From positions 93,350-157,349 of the forward strand of contig NZ_LIOL01000007.1 in the NCBI RefSeq assembly GCF_001418005.1: a DNA stretch of 64,000 nucleotides. The letters are read 5' to 3'. Source of the DNA: Chelatococcus sambhunathii (GTDB lineage Bacteria; Pseudomonadota; Alphaproteobacteria; Rhizobiales; Beijerinckiaceae). The translations under genes and the position numbers were made by a program. The notes under the pieces were generated by a model. It was not told the DNA's origin. It saw nothing but the letters and a program-made list of their open reading frames with translations, and made no database searches. Shown here piece by piece: positions 41,054 through 49,762 of this stretch (its first letter is position 1; every line of letters begins with the position of its first letter).

Positions 41054-41944
41054 TTGCACGCCGGAACCGACCCCTACGAGAGCCGTTTCGTGACCGCGCG
41101 CGACGGCCTGCGCCTGCACGTGCGCGACTATATACCGACTGCCCCCGCCCGGGCCCTGCCCGTGGTCTGCCTGCCGGGGCTCGCCCGGACGGCGGCGGAT
41201 TTCCATGCGCTTGCGCTCGACCTGGTCGCCGACGAAAAGCGCCCGCGCCGGGTGCTCGCGGTGGACTATCGCGGGCGCGGCGCCTCCGAGCGCGACCGCA
41301 ACTGGCGCAACTACGACGTGCGCGTGGAGCTCGACGATCTCATGCAGGCGCTCGCCGCCCTCGGCGTGGAGCGCGCGATCTTCATCGGTACCTCGCGCGG
41401 CGGCCTCATCACCATGGCCATGGCCGCCGCCCGCCCCGCCGCCATCGCCGCCGCCGTGCTCAACGACATCGGCCCGGTCATCGAGGCGCGCGGGCTCATG
41501 CGCATCCGCGGCTATATCGGCAAGCTACCGAGCCCGCGCACCATCGAGGAGGCCGTCGACATCCTGCGGCGCCTGCAGGATGCGCAGTTCCCGGAGCTGA
41601 CCTATGCGGAATGGCACGAGATGGCGGCGGCGACCTGGCGGCAGGACGCCGACGGACGCCTCCTGCCCGATTACGACCCGGCGCTCCTCAAGACGCTGGA
41701 GGCGCTCGACCTCGAATCGAAGCTGCCCGAGCTGTGGCCCCTGTTCGGCGGCCTCGCCGGGGTGCCGGTGTTGGCCTTGCGCGGCGCCAATTCGGACATC
41801 CTGTCCCCCGACACGCTGGCACGCATGCGCGCCGCGCACGAGCGTCTGGAGGCGGTCGAGATCCCGGCCCAGGGCCATGCACCGCTGACGAGCCACAAGG
41901 ACGTCAGGCGGCCCATCCTCTCCTTCATACGCCATCTGGGCTGA
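41054..41944 (+). CDS. Alpha/beta hydrolase
   Basis: A 296-residue alpha/beta-hydrolase fold protein without signal peptide. The nucleophile Ser is in GTSRGG, the likely Asp in LRGANSDILSP and the His in PAQGHAPLT near the C-terminus. DYRGRGASERDRN is a common block of this group. The substrate is unknown. The TTG at 41054 gives the full-length fold; no better ATG is available. It is 64 bp after the transglycosylase gene and converges on the first porin gene. Confidence 0.87.
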   Translation: MHAGTDPYESRFVTARDGLRLHVRDYIPTAPARALPVVCLPGLARTAADFHALALDLVADEKRPRRVLAVDYRGRGASERDRNWRNYDVRVELDDLMQALAALGVERAIFIGTSRGGLITMAMAAARPAAIAAAVLNDIGPVIEARGLMRIRGYIGKLPSPRTIEEAVDILRRLQDAQFPELTYAEWHEMAAATWRQDADGRLLPDYDPALLKTLEALDLESKLPELWPLFGGLAGVPVLALRGANSDILSPDTLARMRAAHERLEAVEIPAQGHAPLTSHKDVRRPILSFIRHLG

Positions 41945-41969
41945 GACTGCGGACCGGTATCGGAAAACA

Positions 41970-41999
41970 GAAGCCCTCGCAGCGGCCTGCGAGGGCTTC
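41970..41999. terminator. Terminator between alpha/beta hydrolase and porin 1
   Basis: GAAGCCCTCGCA (41970-41981) pairs perfectly with TGCGAGGGCTTC (41988-41999) around GCGGCC. Read leftwards from the porin gene it is followed closely by TTTT, so it probably ends the porin transcript and may serve both converging genes. Confidence 0.88.
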
Positions 42000-42021
42000 G
42001 GATCAGCCTGTCGATGGACGA

Positions 42022-43311
42022 TCAGAACTCGCGCTGCAGCCGCAGGCGTGCCTCCCAGATGTCTTCGGAGCGCTTGACGATGACCGGCGCGGCAAGGTCG
42101 CGGTCGACGTCGAGCTTCTGGTAGATGACCTCGAGGCCGATGTCGAAGGCCGAGACGGGTGACCAGATCACGTTGCTGCCGACAGTCCAGACCTTGAAAT
42201 CCTGCTGCAGGGTCGCCGCCGAATAGTCGAGCGACGTGTAGTTGCCGAACAACGCCTGGCGGATGGACGGCGTCCAGTAGTGCAAGAAGGCGGCCGTGGC
42301 GCCCCAGCCCCTGGTCTTCTTGATATCGCCGTTGACGATGACGCCCTCGCTGACGAGGCCGGAGACCGGGCCGATGTTGAAGTCGTCATAGACGCCGAGA
42401 TAGGAGATGGCGCCGTCGGCATAGGCCGCCTGCAGCCACAGCGTGTCGCCGGGCGCGAGCATCGGCAGGTTGACCTGCACGCCGGCCTGGATGGCGTAGC
42501 CGTATTCGGTACCGACACGGCTGCCGAGGGGTCCCGAGCCGAAGCCGACGCCACCGAGGCCGGCGCCGATATCGACCGAGTTGAGCTGGTGCAGCGCACC
42601 CGCGAGCTGAGCCGAGCCCCAGTCCTGATCGAGGCGCAGGTTGGCGACAACGTCGGGCATGCGCTGGCCGGCCTGGGCATAGGTCACGCCGTTGAGCGTA
42701 TGGGCGCTGCGGTCCTCCAGCGCGATGGTGGCCGAGAAACCATTGCCGAAGGTGGCGGTATAGGCGAGGAGGTTGACCGTCAGGTCGGAGCCAAGGCTGC
42801 CGAGGGCGCCGGCGCCGAAGTTGAGATCGTTGGCGTAGAAGTCGAAGAACGAGGTGGCACGACCAGCCGTGATGCCGGCCCACTGGATGTAGGCCTTGTC
42901 GAGAACGACATCCGTGCTGTCGCCGGCGGGACCGGGCTGTGCATTGTAGACGCCCGTGTCGGCGAAGACGTCGACCTGGACGAAGGCCCGGAGCGTCCCC
43001 CAATCGGTCGCCGTGCGCGCATCGACATTGAGGCGGCCAACGGCGCGGAAGCCGGTGGCGTCATTCTCGCGGCCATCACCCGGCGTGTTCCACAGCGGCT
43101 CGAGGTAGCGGTATTCGGCGCGAACGCGGCCGCCGATCTTGATGCAGGTGTCGGACCCCGGGATGTAGAAGAAGCCGGCCCCGTGCAGCGAGCAGACGCG
43201 CACGTATTCGACGGGCGCCGCTTTGGTCATCGGCAGGTCGGCGGCCTTGGCGCCGCCCGCAAGAGCAAGGCCCGCGACGCCGCCCAACAACAGCTGCGAT
43301 ACGACACGCAT
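42022..43311 (-). CDS. Rhizobial-type porin (porin 1)
   Basis: A 429-residue outer-membrane porin. The signal peptide ends at GGAKAADLP. The mature N-terminus PVEYVRVCSLHGAGFFYIPG with GSDTCIKIGGRVRAEYRY is the hallmark of the alphaproteobacterial porin_2 family, including two cysteines about 16 residues apart. A 16-strand trimeric barrel is expected, ending in the C-terminal aromatic LRLQREF. It is close in sequence to the second porin upstream on the same strand, so the two arose by duplication. Its own terminator and a 378-bp upstream gap indicate separate transcription. Confidence 0.93.
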   Translation of the reverse strand: MRVVSQLLLGGVAGLALAGGAKAADLPMTKAAPVEYVRVCSLHGAGFFYIPGSDTCIKIGGRVRAEYRYLEPLWNTPGDGRENDATGFRAVGRLNVDARTATDWGTLRAFVQVDVFADTGVYNAQPGPAGDSTDVVLDKAYIQWAGITAGRATSFFDFYANDLNFGAGALGSLGSDLTVNLLAYTATFGNGFSATIALEDRSAHTLNGVTYAQAGQRMPDVVANLRLDQDWGSAQLAGALHQLNSVDIGAGLGGVGFGSGPLGSRVGTEYGYAIQAGVQVNLPMLAPGDTLWLQAAYADGAISYLGVYDDFNIGPVSGLVSEGVIVNGDIKKTRGWGATAAFLHYWTPSIRQALFGNYTSLDYSAATLQQDFKVWTVGSNVIWSPVSAFDIGLEVIYQKLDVDRDLAAPVIVKRSEDIWEARLRLQREF

Positions 43312-43689
43312 TCGTCCTCTCCATGATCCGAGCCGCCTGACCGATAACCGGCGCCCATGGATGACAGTCTGACGACGGCAGCGGGAAGCTCAAGTTAAAA
43401 CGCAGAGATCGGCGACCAAAGACAAGGATTCAGGGACGTTGTTGCATGACAACAACATCAAATAAATGCGGAATAAAGAAAATGAACACTAAGCGGGCAG
43501 ACTGCATAAGGAATGGGATAAGACCTGCGCGCATCCTGTGCAGCCCGGGCGCACGCGCCACTTGCATCATGCGCTCCATCCGGAGCTGACGCTGCCGCCC
43601 GACAGGCCGATTCCCAGCCGGCGTGATCCCAAAAGAAAAACCCCGGCGCTGACGCGCCGGGGTCTCGATATCACCCTTGCGGGATGAGA
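43312..43689. other. Leader and promoter region of porin 1
   Basis: No gene is visible. An AT-richer stretch at about 43400-43510 should contain the promoter. It includes the hairpin or operator GTTGTTG (43438-43444) and CAACAAC (43450-43456) with a 5-nt spacer. The right end is the terminator of porin 2. Confidence 0.55.
43631..43662 (-). terminator. Rho-independent terminator of porin 2
   Basis: Read leftwards, CCCCGGCGC pairs with GCGCCGGGG around a 4-nt loop and is followed by TTTTTCTTTT. It lies 27 bp after the stop of porin 2. Confidence 0.93.
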
Positions 43690-44997
43690 TCAGAAGTCGC
43701 GCTGGAAGCGGATACGAGCTTCCCAGACGTCCTCGGAGCCCGCCGTAGCGACGATGTCGCCAGCGCCATTCGTGAGGATCACGGTGCCGCGCGGGTCAAC
43801 CTTCTGGTAGAGAACCTCGACGCCAATATCGAAGGCCTTGACCGGCGACCAGATCAGGTTCGTGCCGACGGTCCAGATCTTGAAATCGTTGAGGCCGTAG
43901 GTGGTGAACGCCTGACCGGAATAGTCAACCGACGTGAAGTTGCCGAACACGGCCTGGCGGATCGACGGCGTCCAGTAGTGCAGGAACGCACCGGTGACGC
44001 CCCAGCCCTTGGTCCGCTTGATGCCGCCGTTGATAACGGCACCATCGACAACCGGCGCGAAGCCCGTGACAGCGGCGAACGAGGGCGAACCCGTCAGACC
44101 AAGGCGCCCAAGCGCGCCGTCAGCATAAGCCGCCTGCAGCCACAGGGCATCACCGGCGGCGAGCATCGGCAGGTTGAACTTCAGACCAGCCTGAATGGCG
44201 TAGCCATACTCGGAGTCGATGCGGGTACCGAGAGCGTCAAGCGCCGTCGTGTTCAGCTGCTGAACGGCACCGGACAGCTGGGCAGAACCCCACCCCTGAT
44301 CGACGCGCAGGTTGGCGACGACACTCGGAGTACGCTGACCGGCGAGCGCGCCGCCGAAGAGCGGCTGCACAAGCGAGCTACGATCCTCAAGGGCGAGGGT
44401 CGCCGAGAAGCCGTTGCCGAAGGTCGCCGTGTAGGCGAGGGTGTTGACCGAGCCGTCGTCCGAGCCGAGCGAGCCCATATAGCCCGAGCCGAAGTTGACG
44501 GCCGAGGCATAGAAGTCGAAGAACGAGCTGATGCGACCAGCGGTGATGCCAGCCCACTGGATGTAGGCCTTGTCGAGCGTGACCGAGGTCACCTCAGCGG
44601 CCGGGCCAGCACCGTTACGACCAGTCGAGTTGTAGTTGCCGGTAAAGGCGTTCACGTCGACCTGGATGAACGCACGCAGCGTGCCCCACTCCGTCGCCGT
44701 ACGGGCATCGACATTGATGCGGCCAAGAGCGCGCGTGCCGGTGGCATCCGAGTTACGGCCGTTGCCCGGCAGCGACCAAAGCGGCTCGAGGTAGCGATAC
44801 TCAGCGCGGACACGACCACCGATCTTGATGCAGGTGTCCGAGCCCGGGATATAGAAGAAGCCGGCGCCGTGCACCGAGCAAACACGAACGTACTCGACAG
44901 GCGCAGCCTTCTTCATGGGAAGATCGGCAGCCTGAGCCCCGGCGGCAGCGGCGAGGCCGGCAACCGATCCGAGGAGAAGGCTCTTGGCGAGCTTCAT
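43690..44997 (-). CDS. Rhizobial-type porin (porin 2)
   Basis: A 435-residue porin of the same family as porin 1. MKLAKSLLLGSVAGLAAAAG is the signal peptide, cut near GAQAADLP. The mature start (PVEYVRVCSVHGAGFFYIPG), the two cysteines, the ATEWGTLRAFIQVDV block and the terminal IRFQRDF all match. GGAGGT lies seven bases before the ATG at 44995-44997, a near-ideal ribosome site, and a strong terminator follows; both fit a highly expressed major porin. It forms water-filled diffusion channels in the outer membrane. Confidence 0.94.
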   Translation of the reverse strand: MKLAKSLLLGSVAGLAAAAGAQAADLPMKKAAPVEYVRVCSVHGAGFFYIPGSDTCIKIGGRVRAEYRYLEPLWSLPGNGRNSDATGTRALGRINVDARTATEWGTLRAFIQVDVNAFTGNYNSTGRNGAGPAAEVTSVTLDKAYIQWAGITAGRISSFFDFYASAVNFGSGYMGSLGSDDGSVNTLAYTATFGNGFSATLALEDRSSLVQPLFGGALAGQRTPSVVANLRVDQGWGSAQLSGAVQQLNTTALDALGTRIDSEYGYAIQAGLKFNLPMLAAGDALWLQAAYADGALGRLGLTGSPSFAAVTGFAPVVDGAVINGGIKRTKGWGVTGAFLHYWTPSIRQAVFGNFTSVDYSGQAFTTYGLNDFKIWTVGTNLIWSPVKAFDIGVEVLYQKVDPRGTVILTNGAGDIVATAGSEDVWEARIRFQRDF

Positions 44998-45223
44998 AGT
45001 GACCTCCAAAGTTTCGAGACCCTTCGGGAGCGGTTCTTTTTCCTCAGCCGGCAACGCCGCTCCTTGGAAAGTCCCCTTGTCCCCCAACCTGTCGAGCCTG
45101 CCGTCATCCTCGGCATTGCGGCTGAGCATAGCGCCAGGCTCGAATCTGCGGCCGGGTCGCCCCCGAACGCAGAGCCAACATGTCCGACAGCCTCTTTTGG
45201 ATCAACCTAAACCAAGCCCGGTT

Positions 45224-45311
45224 GTGGCGTTTTCGAGGCGCTGTTGCAGAAACGCCACTTTCTTTGACTCCGCCCTGCAAGTCGTTCTGTTTACACAATT
45301 TTAACGACTTG
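45224..45311. repeat. Two adjacent 9-bp inverted repeats
   Basis: GTGGCGTTT (45224-45232) pairs with AAACGCCAC (45250-45258) across 17 nt. CAAGTCGTT (45278-45286) pairs with AACGACTTG (45303-45311) across 16 AT-rich nt. The near-equal arm and spacer lengths suggest a designed pair, either protein-binding sites or two stem-loops of a leader. Confidence 0.6.
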
Positions 45312-45582
45312 AGGAGCGCGGGGGCGGCGCCCCTTTGGGGGCGCTCGTGAGCCGGCGGAACGAGCCAGGGCCTGCCCGCAATGCCCGGCAACCTGCGCTC
45401 AGCGCGCTTTGGCGAGGAAGAGACCCGGGCCGGGGAATCACGCCTTCGGGCGAATCTCCCGAGCGGGCCGGAGGGGTGGATGCAAGCGCGCCAACCGGCG
45501 TTAAGCCCGAAAACGCGATGGAACAGGACCGCCAGGGGCACCGCGCGAGCACCTTGATACGGTGCCTTCGGCAAGTTCTTGT

Positions 45583-45636
45583 GCTGGTTCCCGGGTCGCA
45601 TTCCGCTTCGCTGCATGCGCCCGGGAAACGAGGTTG
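45583..45636 (-). repeat. Dispersed palindromic repeat, copy 2
   Basis: Inverted copy of the 54-bp element at 30078-30131, 53 of 54 bases identical. It has the same hairpin with TTCCCGG/CCGGGAA outer arms and lies in the long gap between porin 2 and the SDR gene. Confidence 0.8.
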
Positions 45637-45751
45637 AGGCGGACCGCATGCGGGCTCCCGGTTCGACGGCCCGTGGCTGGCGCCTTGCCGCCCTACCGCC
45701 TATTGCCTATTGCCTATTGCCCCACCGCCTATTGCCGACTGCCCGCCACCC

Positions 45752-46510
45752 TCACACCCAGCCGCCGTCGACCACGTAATGCTGGTTGGTGCAGGCGGAG
45801 GCCTCCTCGGAGGCGAAGAAGACGGCGACGCGGGCAACGTCGTCGGGCACCAGCTTGCGCTTCAGGCACTGGCGCTGCATGAGCTCGGCCTCCCCCGCAG
45901 GGGTCAGCCACTTCTCGATCTGCCGCTGCGTCATGATCCAGCCCGGCGCGATCGCGTTCACGCGGATGTTGTCCGGCCCGTAGTCGCGCGCGAGGGAGCG
46001 CGTGAGGCCGAGCACGGCGGACTTGGCCGCGGTATAGGCCGCCATGCCGCCCTGCCCGACCATCCAGGACACCGAGCCGAAGTTGATGATGACGCCGCCG
46101 CCGGCTGCCTTCATGTCCGGCAGCACAGCCTGGGCGGCGAAGAACTGATGCTTGAGATTCACGGCGATACGATCGTCCCAGTATTCCGGCGTGACCTCCT
46201 CCGTCGGATGGCGCTCATCGTGCGCCGCGTTGTTGACGAGCACGGCCACGGGACCGAGCGCGGCACGGATGCGCGCGACGGCCGCGCGCAGGGCGGCGAT
46301 GTCGGTCAGGTCCGCCTCCTCGAAATGCACCTGCGCGCCCGAGCGCGCGAGTTCGGCGACAAGGGCGCGCGATTCGTCGCCCTTGATGTCGATGAAGCCG
46401 ACCTTCGCCTTCTGCTGCGCGAAACGGCGCACGATCGCCTCGCCGATGCCTGAGCCGCCGCCGGTGACCAGCACCACCTTGCCGGCAAGATCCGGATAGA
46501 TCGCCCCCAT
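45752..46510 (-). CDS. Short-chain dehydrogenase/reductase, probable sugar dehydrogenase
   Basis: A 252-residue classical SDR. The NAD(P) loop is TGGGSGIGEAIVRRF (about residue 17), NNAAHD follows at the end of strand 4, and the catalytic Tyr/Lys are in AAYTAAKSAVLGL. The C-terminus ASACTNQHYVVDGGWV is typical. Its likeness to sugar 1-dehydrogenases and its divergence from a sugar ABC operon suggest oxidation of the imported sugar; this is inference. ATG 46508-46510 has GGGAG at a good distance; ATG 46514-46516 is possible. A LacI-type operator lies in the 265-bp divergent gap. Confidence 0.88.
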   Translation of the reverse strand: MGAIYPDLAGKVVLVTGGGSGIGEAIVRRFAQQKAKVGFIDIKGDESRALVAELARSGAQVHFEEADLTDIAALRAAVARIRAALGPVAVLVNNAAHDERHPTEEVTPEYWDDRIAVNLKHQFFAAQAVLPDMKAAGGGVIINFGSVSWMVGQGGMAAYTAAKSAVLGLTRSLARDYGPDNIRVNAIAPGWIMTQRQIEKWLTPAGEAELMQRQCLKRKLVPDDVARVAVFFASEEASACTNQHYVVDGGWV

Positions 46511-46629
46511 GACCATGTCTCCCTGAGCCGAGCGCCTGGAAGCGGCTGCGCGCCCCACGCGAGCCGCGGCCGCCACCTTTCGATGCCCGCACACTAGCGC
46601 CATGCGACGAATGTTCAACGATAATGACA

Positions 46630-46676
46630 TGCGCACCTCAGAATTTTTGAGGTGCACCGCAAAAATGAGTTGCGCA
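46630..46676. promoter_or_regulatory. Putative LacI-type operator between SDR and ABC operon
   Basis: GCACCTCA (46633-46640) and TGAGGTGC (46648-46655) form a perfect palindrome with a 7-bp spacer. A further half-site TGAGTTGCGCA is at 46666-46676. The 14-mer TTCTGAGGTGCGCA (complement of 46630-46643) recurs exactly before the LacI gene at 56753-56766. The site is placed to control both divergent transcripts. Confidence 0.7.
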
Positions 46677-46775
46677 CCGTCATCCGATTGGGCATCGTCA
46701 GCCCCAGGGAGCCGCCATGAAGAGCGGCCTGCCGGATCATCCGTGGACCGGCCAAGACCAGGGGAGGAATGACAT

Positions 46776-47516
46776 TTGGCGCTTCTCGAACTGAGGGGAG
46801 TGGGCAAGGAGTTTGGCGCCATCCGGGCGCTGGGCGACGTCGATCTTGCCATCGAGCCGGGCGAAGCCGTCGGCCTGATGGGGGACAACGGCGCGGGCAA
46901 GTCCACGCTCGTCAAGATCATCGCCGGCAATTTCGCGCCGACCAGCGGCAGCATCGCCTTCGACGGGCAGCCGGTTCATTTCACGCGGCCGGTGGATGCG
47001 CGCGACGTCGGCATCGAGGTCGTCTACCAGGACCTCGCGCTCGCCGACAACCTGACCGCCGCCGCCAACGTATTCCTGGGCCGCGAGCTCCGGCGCCGCG
47101 TGGGCCCCTTCAGCTTCCTCGATCACGGGGCGATGAACCGGCGGGCGGGCGAGCTCTTTGCGGAGCTGAAGTCCGAGACGCGCGCCAACGACGTGGTGCG
47201 TGCCATGTCGGGCGGCCAGCGCCAGGCGGTGGCCATCGCCCGCACGCGCCTGTCGGACGCCAAGCTCGTGCTCATGGACGAGCCGACAGCCGCCATCTCC
47301 GTGCGCCAGGTGGCGGAGGTGCTGGACCTCATCCGCCGCCTCAAGGACCATGGCGTCGCCGTCATCCTCATCTCCCACCGCATGCCGGACGTCTTCAGCG
47401 TCTGCGACCGGGTGGTCGTGCTACGGCGCGGCCGCAAGGTGGCCGACAAGGCCATCGCCCAGTCCAGCCCCGAGGAAGTTACGGCCCTCATCACCGGCGC
47501 CAAGGAGGCCGCATGA
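46776..47516 (+). CDS. Sugar ABC transporter ATP-binding protein (system 1)
   Basis: A 246-residue single nucleotide-binding domain of the CUT2 sugar-import family. Walker A is GDNGAGKST (about residue 36-44), the signature is MSGGQRQAVAIAR, and Walker B is VLMDEPTAAISVRQ. Unlike RbsA, which has two domains in about 500 residues, this is single, as in FrcA. The TTG at 46776 is preceded by GGGGAGGAA; no ATG is available in frame. Its stop overlaps the permease start (ATGA). Confidence 0.92.
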   Translation: MALLELRGVGKEFGAIRALGDVDLAIEPGEAVGLMGDNGAGKSTLVKIIAGNFAPTSGSIAFDGQPVHFTRPVDARDVGIEVVYQDLALADNLTAAANVFLGRELRRRVGPFSFLDHGAMNRRAGELFAELKSETRANDVVRAMSGGQRQAVAIARTRLSDAKLVLMDEPTAAISVRQVAEVLDLIRRLKDHGVAVILISHRMPDVFSVCDRVVVLRRGRKVADKAIAQSSPEEVTALITGAKEAA

Positions 47517-48571
47517 TGGCGAGCGAGACCTCATCTGCGTCCGCGGGCGCCATCAAGACGGGCGACTTTGCCAATGTCGGACGCGCGGCCTGGTGGCAGC
47601 GCGGTTTCTTCGCCAGCCAGACCGCCTATGTGGCGGCGGCGCTCTTGGCCATCGTCATCGTCATGGCCCTGATGAGCCCGGCTTTTCTCTCGGCTGGCAA
47701 CGTTGCCAATGTCGCCAAGAACTTCTCCTTCATCGGCATCGTGACGCTCGGCATGACGCTCGTCATCGTCACCGGTGGCATCGACCTGTCGGTCGGCTCG
47801 GTCATGGCGCTGTCGGCCATCGCCTGCGCCATGGCGATGCAGGCCCTCGCGGGCACCGGCCTCGCCAGCGTGCCGTTCGCCACCATGACGCTCGCGATCG
47901 CGGCGGGGCTCGGCGTCGCCGTCCTCGTCGGGCTCACCAACGGGCTCCTCGTGGCGCGCGTCGGGCTGTCGCCCTTCGTGACCACGCTCGGCATGCTGTC
48001 GATCGCGCGCGGCCTCGCCTATGCGGTGACGGAGGGGCGAGGCCAGACGCCGGCGGGGCCGGACATCGATGCCTTCTACGCCTTTACCGACGGGACGATC
48101 CTCGGCGTGCCGATGGCGGTCGTCTATCTGCTCGGCCTCGCTGCGATGCTCGGCGTCGTGCTGCACCACACGGCCTTCGGCCGGCACGTCTTCGCGCTCG
48201 GCGGCAACGAGAAGGCAGCGGCGCTCACCGGCATCTCGGTCGAGCGGGTCAAGGTCTCGGTCTATGTGCTGTGCTCGCTCTCGGCCGGCTTCGCCGGCAT
48301 CCTGATGACGGGCTGGCTCGGCTCTGCACCGGCCAATCTCGCAACGGGTTACGAGCTCACCATCATTGCGGCGGCTGTCATCGGCGGGGCGAACCTCGCC
48401 GGCGGCATGGGCGGGCCGGCGGGTGCCGTCATCGGCGCGCTGCTCATCGAGGTCATCCGCAACGGCCTGGTGCTCGCGGGCATCAATGCCTACTGGCAGA
48501 TCGTGCTCGTCGGCATGATCATCATTCTCGCCGTGCTCGTGGACCGCCTGCGCAGCGGCCGCGCGGCCTGA
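47513..48571 (+). CDS. Sugar ABC transporter permease (system 1)
   Basis: A 352-residue CUT2 permease (RbsC/FrcC type) with eight to ten helices. VTGGIDLSVGSVMALS is the family hallmark, with NGLLVARVGLSPFVTTLGML and ALGGNEKAAALTGI as further conserved blocks. It should form a homodimer with the single-domain ATPase. It begins at the ATG at 47513, overlapping the ATPase stop, and is followed after 172 bp by its binding-protein gene. Confidence 0.93.
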   Translation: MMASETSSASAGAIKTGDFANVGRAAWWQRGFFASQTAYVAAALLAIVIVMALMSPAFLSAGNVANVAKNFSFIGIVTLGMTLVIVTGGIDLSVGSVMALSAIACAMAMQALAGTGLASVPFATMTLAIAAGLGVAVLVGLTNGLLVARVGLSPFVTTLGMLSIARGLAYAVTEGRGQTPAGPDIDAFYAFTDGTILGVPMAVVYLLGLAAMLGVVLHHTAFGRHVFALGGNEKAAALTGISVERVKVSVYVLCSLSAGFAGILMTGWLGSAPANLATGYELTIIAAAVIGGANLAGGMGGPAGAVIGALLIEVIRNGLVLAGINAYWQIVLVGMIIILAVLVDRLRSGRAA

Positions 48572-48576
48572 GGATG

Positions 48577-48630
48577 CGCCCCGGCGAGCCGGGGCGAACA
48601 CCCGTCATCCGGCGCGGGGCCTTGCCCCGC
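48577..48630. repeat. Two hairpins between permease 1 and binding protein 1
   Basis: CGCCCCGGC (48577-48585) with GCCGGGGCG (48588-48596), and GCGGGGC (48614-48620) with GCCCCGC (48624-48630). Neither has a T-run. Such intercistronic stems often protect mRNA and set different expression of binding protein and membrane parts. Confidence 0.6.
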
Positions 48631-48743
48631 TCCCGATACTGCCCGATTGCCGGGCCAAGAAGCACAAGCTGAAGCGCGACAGACACGACAGGCCATGACC
48701 CTTCGCCAACGAGGGGCGCCCATCACCGAGGAGGAGGAAACCC

Positions 48744-49676
48744 ATGCGAAAGATGCTTCTGGCGGCGGTGGCACTCGCCGCTCTCACCCTGCCTGCCACG
48801 GCGCAAACCTACCGCTTCGCCGTCGTTCCCAAGGCGATGAACAACCCGTTCTTCGACCTTGCCCGCGACGGCTGCGTCAAACGCGCCAAGGAGCTCGGCA
48901 ACGTCGAGTGCATCTATAAGGGCCCGGTTGAACACGAGCCGGCGAGCCAGGCGCAGATCATCCAGGATCTCATCGCCCAGAAGGTCGACGGTCTCGCGAT
49001 CTCGGTTTCGGACGTGGCCGCCGCCACACGCTCGATCAAGGCGGCGGTCGATGCGGGCATTCCCGTCATCACCTTCGATGCCGATGCGCCGGGCTCGGCG
49101 CGCACCGCCTATATCGGCACCAACAACAAGGACTTCGGCCGCGCGCTCGGCGAGATGCTGCTGCAGATGCGCCCCGAGGGCGGCAAGTTCGCCATGATTT
49201 CCGGCGGTCCGGCGGCCAAGAACCTCGCCGAGCGCGTCGAGGGCGTGCGCGAGGTGCTGAAGGGCTCGAAGTGGGAGGAGATCTCGGGTTCGCCCCTGTT
49301 CTGCAACGACGACATCGCGCTCGCCGTGCAGCAGATGCAGGACCTCAAGACGGCGAACCCCGATCTTGCGGCCATCGTGCCGGTTGGTGGCTGGCCAATG
49401 TTCGCGCCCGAGGGCTTCAGGAGCTTCGCCTCGAAGTACAAGAAGGACCTGGAGAGCGGCAAGTTCACGCTGGTGGTCGCCGACACGCTGAAGGTGCAGC
49501 TCGAGCTGCTCAAGGACGGCTTTGCCAACGGCCTCGTCGGCCAGCGCCCCTTCGAGATGGGCGAGAAATCCATGGATGCGCTGCTGGCACTCAAGAAGGG
49601 TGAGAAAGTCGAGGAGCTCATCTTTACGGGCCTCGACCGCGTGACGCCGGCCAATGTCGGGGAGATGCTGAAGTAA
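48744..49676 (+). CDS. Sugar ABC transporter substrate-binding protein (system 1)
   Basis: A 310-residue periplasmic binding protein of the ribose/galactose group (Peripla_BP_4). The signal peptide MRKMLLAAVALAALTLPATA is cut before QTYRF. VVPKAMNNPFFDLARDGCV opens the first lobe, and DGLAISVSDVAAATRSIKAA and PVITFDADAPGS are typical ligand-loop segments. AGGAGGAAA precedes the ATG. Ligand unknown. Confidence 0.92.
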   Translation: MRKMLLAAVALAALTLPATAQTYRFAVVPKAMNNPFFDLARDGCVKRAKELGNVECIYKGPVEHEPASQAQIIQDLIAQKVDGLAISVSDVAAATRSIKAAVDAGIPVITFDADAPGSARTAYIGTNNKDFGRALGEMLLQMRPEGGKFAMISGGPAAKNLAERVEGVREVLKGSKWEEISGSPLFCNDDIALAVQQMQDLKTANPDLAAIVPVGGWPMFAPEGFRSFASKYKKDLESGKFTLVVADTLKVQLELLKDGFANGLVGQRPFEMGEKSMDALLALKKGEKVEELIFTGLDRVTPANVGEMLK

Positions 49677-49696
49677 CCAGCGGCCGGCCCCGCAAC

Positions 49697-49723
49697 GTCT
49701 CCGGCGCTCGCCGCGCCGGAGAC
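49697..49723. repeat. Hairpin between binding proteins 1 and 2
   Basis: GTCTCCGGCGC pairs perfectly with GCGCCGGAGAC around TCGCC, with no T-run. It may be a partial terminator or an mRNA stabiliser after the first binding-protein gene. Confidence 0.65.
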
Positions 49724-49762
49724 GCGCAGGAAGACAACGAACGAACCGGGGAGGTTCAAACC

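Larger units (their letters stand above)
44998..45751. other. 754-bp non-coding region with inverted repeats upstream of porin 2
   Basis: No convincing gene is present. It contains two long-spaced inverted repeats (45224-45258 and 45278-45311) and a GC-rich hairpin at 45327-45344. A CGCC-TTCG-GGCG hairpin lies near 45440, and copy 2 of the palindromic repeat is at 45583-45636. An open frame at 45301-45552 on the minus strand has irregular third codon positions and is probably not coding. The porin 2 promoter should lie within it. Parts may be transcribed structured RNA or remains of a mobile repeat. Confidence 0.5.

Noticed and set aside
45301..45552. Minus-strand open frame of 83 codons in the porin 2 upstream region
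   Set aside because: Codon third positions do not follow the genome pattern, it is Pro/Ser/Arg-rich, and it lies inside an inverted-repeat region. Kept only as part of the non-coding entry.
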